From: JARRQB01 sp965368585
GTDB lineage: Bacteria; Pseudomonadota; Gammaproteobacteria; Chromatiales; Chromatiaceae
Assembly (NCBI GenBank): GCA_965368585.1
Contig: CBDUNM010000005.1
Coordinates: forward strand, 1-64,000
Length of the DNA: 64,000 bases
Direction: 5' to 3'
The notes below the pieces were generated by a model. That model was not told the DNA's origin, searched no databases, and was given only the letters and a program-made list of their open reading frames with translations. Position 1 is the stretch's first letter, and the number at the start of each line of letters is the position of its first letter. The position numbers and the translations under genes are program-made. Below, piece after piece: positions 61,759-64,000 of the stretch.

Positions 61759-64000
61759 ATGAATGGCGTCAGGAACGCGAGATTCACGATATTGGTGTTG
61801 GTCGCCGGGTTTGTACTGGCGAGCATCGGCTGCAGCGGCTCTGAAGACCGCAAGGCGAGCTTTTTGGAGCGCGCGTTGCGGGCATACGAAGCGGGTGATT
61901 TCAGCAAGGCGAGGCTGGATTTAAAGAATGTATTGCGTATCGACCCGAAGGATGCCCTCGCCTGGTACTGGATGGGGAAAAGCGAAGCGGCGGAGGGTCG
62001 AGTCAGAGAAGCGTATGCGGCTTATAGTCGTGCCGTTGAAACGGACCCGGGCCAGTTACAGGCGCGCGTAAAAAGGGCGCAACTGCTGTTGACGGCGGGT
62101 GATGTCGACCGCGCCGACATTGATGTGCAGGCAGCTTACGCGATGGCCCCGCGCGATCCCGATGTGCTCGTGCTGTCGGGCGCGCTTAAACGCGTCAAGG
62201 GCAATGTCAAGGGTTCGGAAGATGAAGCGAGACAGGCGCTGGAAATCAAACCGGGACATGTGGGGGCGTCGAGTTTGCTGGCAGCCCTGTTGTTCGAACG
62301 CCAAGACCTCGCCGGTGCTGAAGCGGTATTGCGCGAATCGATCGCGCTGAATCCCAGCGACGTAGCGCTACGCTTGGCGTTGGCGCGTATATTCGACGTG
62401 ACGAAAAACCACGATGACGCCATCACGGTATTGCGCGACTTGGTGGCGCAATACCCGGGGCGCAACGAATTTCGGGTGAAGCTGGCGAACTACTATGCCG
62501 ATCTGCAGCGGGTGGGCGAAGCGCAGAGTGTGCTGGAAAACGCCGTCGAGGCGGCACCGCAGGAGGTGCAGCGCAAGATCGATCTATTGCAGTTTGTGGC
62601 GAAGACACTAGGCGTACCCCAGGCGCTAGCCAAAGTGGCCGATCTGCTGGAGGCGGATCCGCACGCCATGCCGCTTAGATTCGCTCAAGCCGAATTGCAC
62701 CTGGCCGCCAACGACGCCGCCGCTGCAGAATCCACCTACCGAACGGTTATCGCCGCAACATCGGGTGAAGGGCCGCACGCGATCCGTGCGAAAAACGCGC
62801 TGGCGGCGCTATTGCTGCGAACCGAGCGCAACGATGACGCGGCCGCGCTTTTGGAGGACGTGCTTGCTGAAACACCAAGAGATCCGGACGCGTTACAGTT
62901 GCGCGCGACGTTGTCGATGCGCCGTAAGCAACCCGAGCAGGCGGTGGCTGACCTGAGGTCTGTGTTGAGCGAGTATCCAGATTTGCAGCAGGCGCAGCGT
63001 CTGCTGGGCGAAGCGCATGCCTTGAAGGGTGATCTGGCGCTGGCGGAGGATGCCTTCGAAAAGGCGATTCGAATGAACCCGGAGGAGCCGCTGGCCTATC
63101 TCCAGTTGGCTGACACCCGGGTGCGTGCCGGGGATGCGGATGGGGCATTGGCGACCTTGCAGGAATTGCTTGCCAAGTCCCCCGACAACTCGGCGGCGCA
63201 AATCGCGATTGCGAAGATCCAGATGTCGGGTCGCGACTGGGATGCCTTGTCAAAATCGGCGGAGAAGATTTCGGCTTCGCAGCCGGAACACCCCTTGGGT
63301 TTCTACCTGAAAGGCTTAATGGCGCAGCGTAAGGGGGAGCACCAGGAAGCAGTCCGCTTGTTTGAAGAATCCCTGGCCCTCGAGCCGGACGCCATAGAGC
63401 CGTTGGTCGCGGCGGCGCGCAGTTATCTTGCGCGAGGTACGCCCGACGTGGCCGAACAGCGGGTCAAAAGCGTTCTTTCCCGTTATCCGAACAGTCTGAC
63501 AGCGCTGTTGATGCTGGGCGATATCTACGCGTCGTCCGGCGCGCTGGAAAAAGCCCGCTCGAGCTTCGAAGAGGGGGTAAGGTACCATCCGAAATCGTCG
63601 GATGCGCATGCCCGCCTGGCCGACCTGCTGATACGGAAAGACGACATCAGCGGTGCCATGGCCGTCCTTGAAAAAGGCATCGCCGAGACCGACGCAAACG
63701 GATATCTAGTGTTTCGATTGGGCGCACTGTACGAGCGCGCCGGCCAGCTTGACTTGGCGTTGAAGTCCTACGAGGATGTCGTTGCGCGCTATCCTGATGC
63801 CGCGATGGCGATCAACAACCTGGTGATGGTGCTCATCCGCGACGGCAGTGATCCCGCTGCACTTGACCGGGCGCGGGAGCTGGCCAAGAAACTGGCAGAA
63901 ACCGACGTGCCGCAGTACCTGGATACTGTGGGCTGGGTTTACTACACCCGAAAAGAGTTCGAACGGGCGCTCCCTTATCTCGAGCGAGCGGTGGCCGCGC
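61759..64000 (+). CDS. prsT: PrsT-type TPR lipoprotein of the PEP-CTERM/exosortase system (partial)
   Basis: 747 residues before the window ends, with no stop, so the C-terminus is missing. The N-terminus is a lipoprotein signal with Cys25 (LASIGCSGS); position -3 is Ser rather than Leu. From residue about 32 to the end there are tandem TPRs (FLERALRAYEAGDFSKARLD, LAWYWMGKSEAAEGR and many more). This fits PrsT, the long TPR lipoprotein found in exosortase/EPS loci; its exact job is unknown. Bases 61609-61758 upstream show no promoter I can defend. Confidence 0.9.
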   Translation, partial: MNGVRNARFTILVLVAGFVLASIGCSGSEDRKASFLERALRAYEAGDFSKARLDLKNVLRIDPKDALAWYWMGKSEAAEGRVREAYAAYSRAVETDPGQLQARVKRAQLLLTAGDVDRADIDVQAAYAMAPRDPDVLVLSGALKRVKGNVKGSEDEARQALEIKPGHVGASSLLAALLFERQDLAGAEAVLRESIALNPSDVALRLALARIFDVTKNHDDAITVLRDLVAQYPGRNEFRVKLANYYADLQRVGEAQSVLENAVEAAPQEVQRKIDLLQFVAKTLGVPQALAKVADLLEADPHAMPLRFAQAELHLAANDAAAAESTYRTVIAATSGEGPHAIRAKNALAALLLRTERNDDAAALLEDVLAETPRDPDALQLRATLSMRRKQPEQAVADLRSVLSEYPDLQQAQRLLGEAHALKGDLALAEDAFEKAIRMNPEEPLAYLQLADTRVRAGDADGALATLQELLAKSPDNSAAQIAIAKIQMSGRDWDALSKSAEKISASQPEHPLGFYLKGLMAQRKGEHQEAVRLFEESLALEPDAIEPLVAAARSYLARGTPDVAEQRVKSVLSRYPNSLTALLMLGDIYASSGALEKARSSFEEGVRYHPKSSDAHARLADLLIRKDDISGAMAVLEKGIAETDANGYLVFRLGALYERAGQLDLALKSYEDVVARYPDAAMAINNLVMVLIRDGSDPAALDRARELAKKLAETDVPQYLDTVGWVYYTRKEFERALPYLERAVAA

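Noticed and set aside
1..64000. tRNA, rRNA, CRISPR arrays, integrases or transposases
   Set aside because: I looked for T-loop and rRNA-like stretches, regular repeat-spacer patterns and recombinase motifs and found none.

Overview
This is a 64 kb piece of a high-G+C gammaproteobacterial chromosome. The pdxA-surA-lptD order, apaG/apaH, cobalamin-dependent metH, and an RfaH and exosortase-linked exopolysaccharide (EPS) locus all fit a free-living Gammaproteobacterium, possibly near Chromatiales or related sulfur-oxidiser lineages. The genus cannot be fixed from the sequence alone. I see no rRNA, tRNA or CRISPR array, and no transposase or integrase gene.

Region 1 (1-8.2 kb, all minus strand) is a Na+/H+ antiporter, a QseBC/PmrAB-like two-component pair, a short-chain dehydrogenase, a TenA/heme-oxygenase-like redox protein, an AMP-dependent acyl ligase and a thermostable-hemolysin-family protein. 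A perfect CTTAAG-N5-CTTAAG site, the binding pattern of PmrA/BasR-type regulators, lies just upstream of the first gene. Direct copies of a roughly 259-bp element with terminal inverted repeats bracket the block. The genes look like a small-molecule pathway with its own regulator and are the best candidate for an undescribed system.

Region 2 (8.4-14.3 kb, minus) is an ECF sigma factor / ChrR-type zinc anti-sigma pair, followed by an operon of TPR protein, HupE/UreJ-like membrane protein, a small exported protein with a sortase-like tail, and a DUF4331 protein. TGATCC-N18-TAT promoters precede both the sigma gene and the operon, so the sigma factor probably controls both.

Region 3 (14.4-24.7 kb) is housekeeping: an AIM24-family protein, apaH, a YjdF-like membrane protein, apaG, pdxA, surA, lptD and divergent amgK-like kinase. 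The usual ksgA between pdxA and apaG is missing; two unrelated small genes sit there. Region 4 (24.7-28.6 kb) is an HPr-rel-A locus: HprK-related kinase, PqqD-like protein, small Tat-signal protein, nucleotidyltransferase and HAD phosphatase. Region 5 (28.6-34.7 kb) holds a TAXI solute-binding protein, periplasmic endonuclease I and metH.

Region 6 (34.8-64 kb) is the EPS locus. It has GDP-L-fucose synthesis (gmd, fcl, split by a DUF559 gene in REP-like repeats), a broken tyrosine phosphatase gene, rfaH, and then an ops element that RfaH would act on. Next come an EPS-associated MarR-type regulator, export protein, outer-membrane barrel, GumC-like chain-length protein, tyrosine kinase with a Gly-Tyr tail, glycosyltransferases, methyltransferases, Wzy-like polymerase, PslG-like glycosidase, exosortase-EpsI fusion, Wzx flippase, WecA-like initiating transferase and the PrsT TPR lipoprotein, which runs off the window. 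Together they describe assembly, polymerisation, export and regulation of a probably fucose-containing polymer, linked to exosortase protein sorting.
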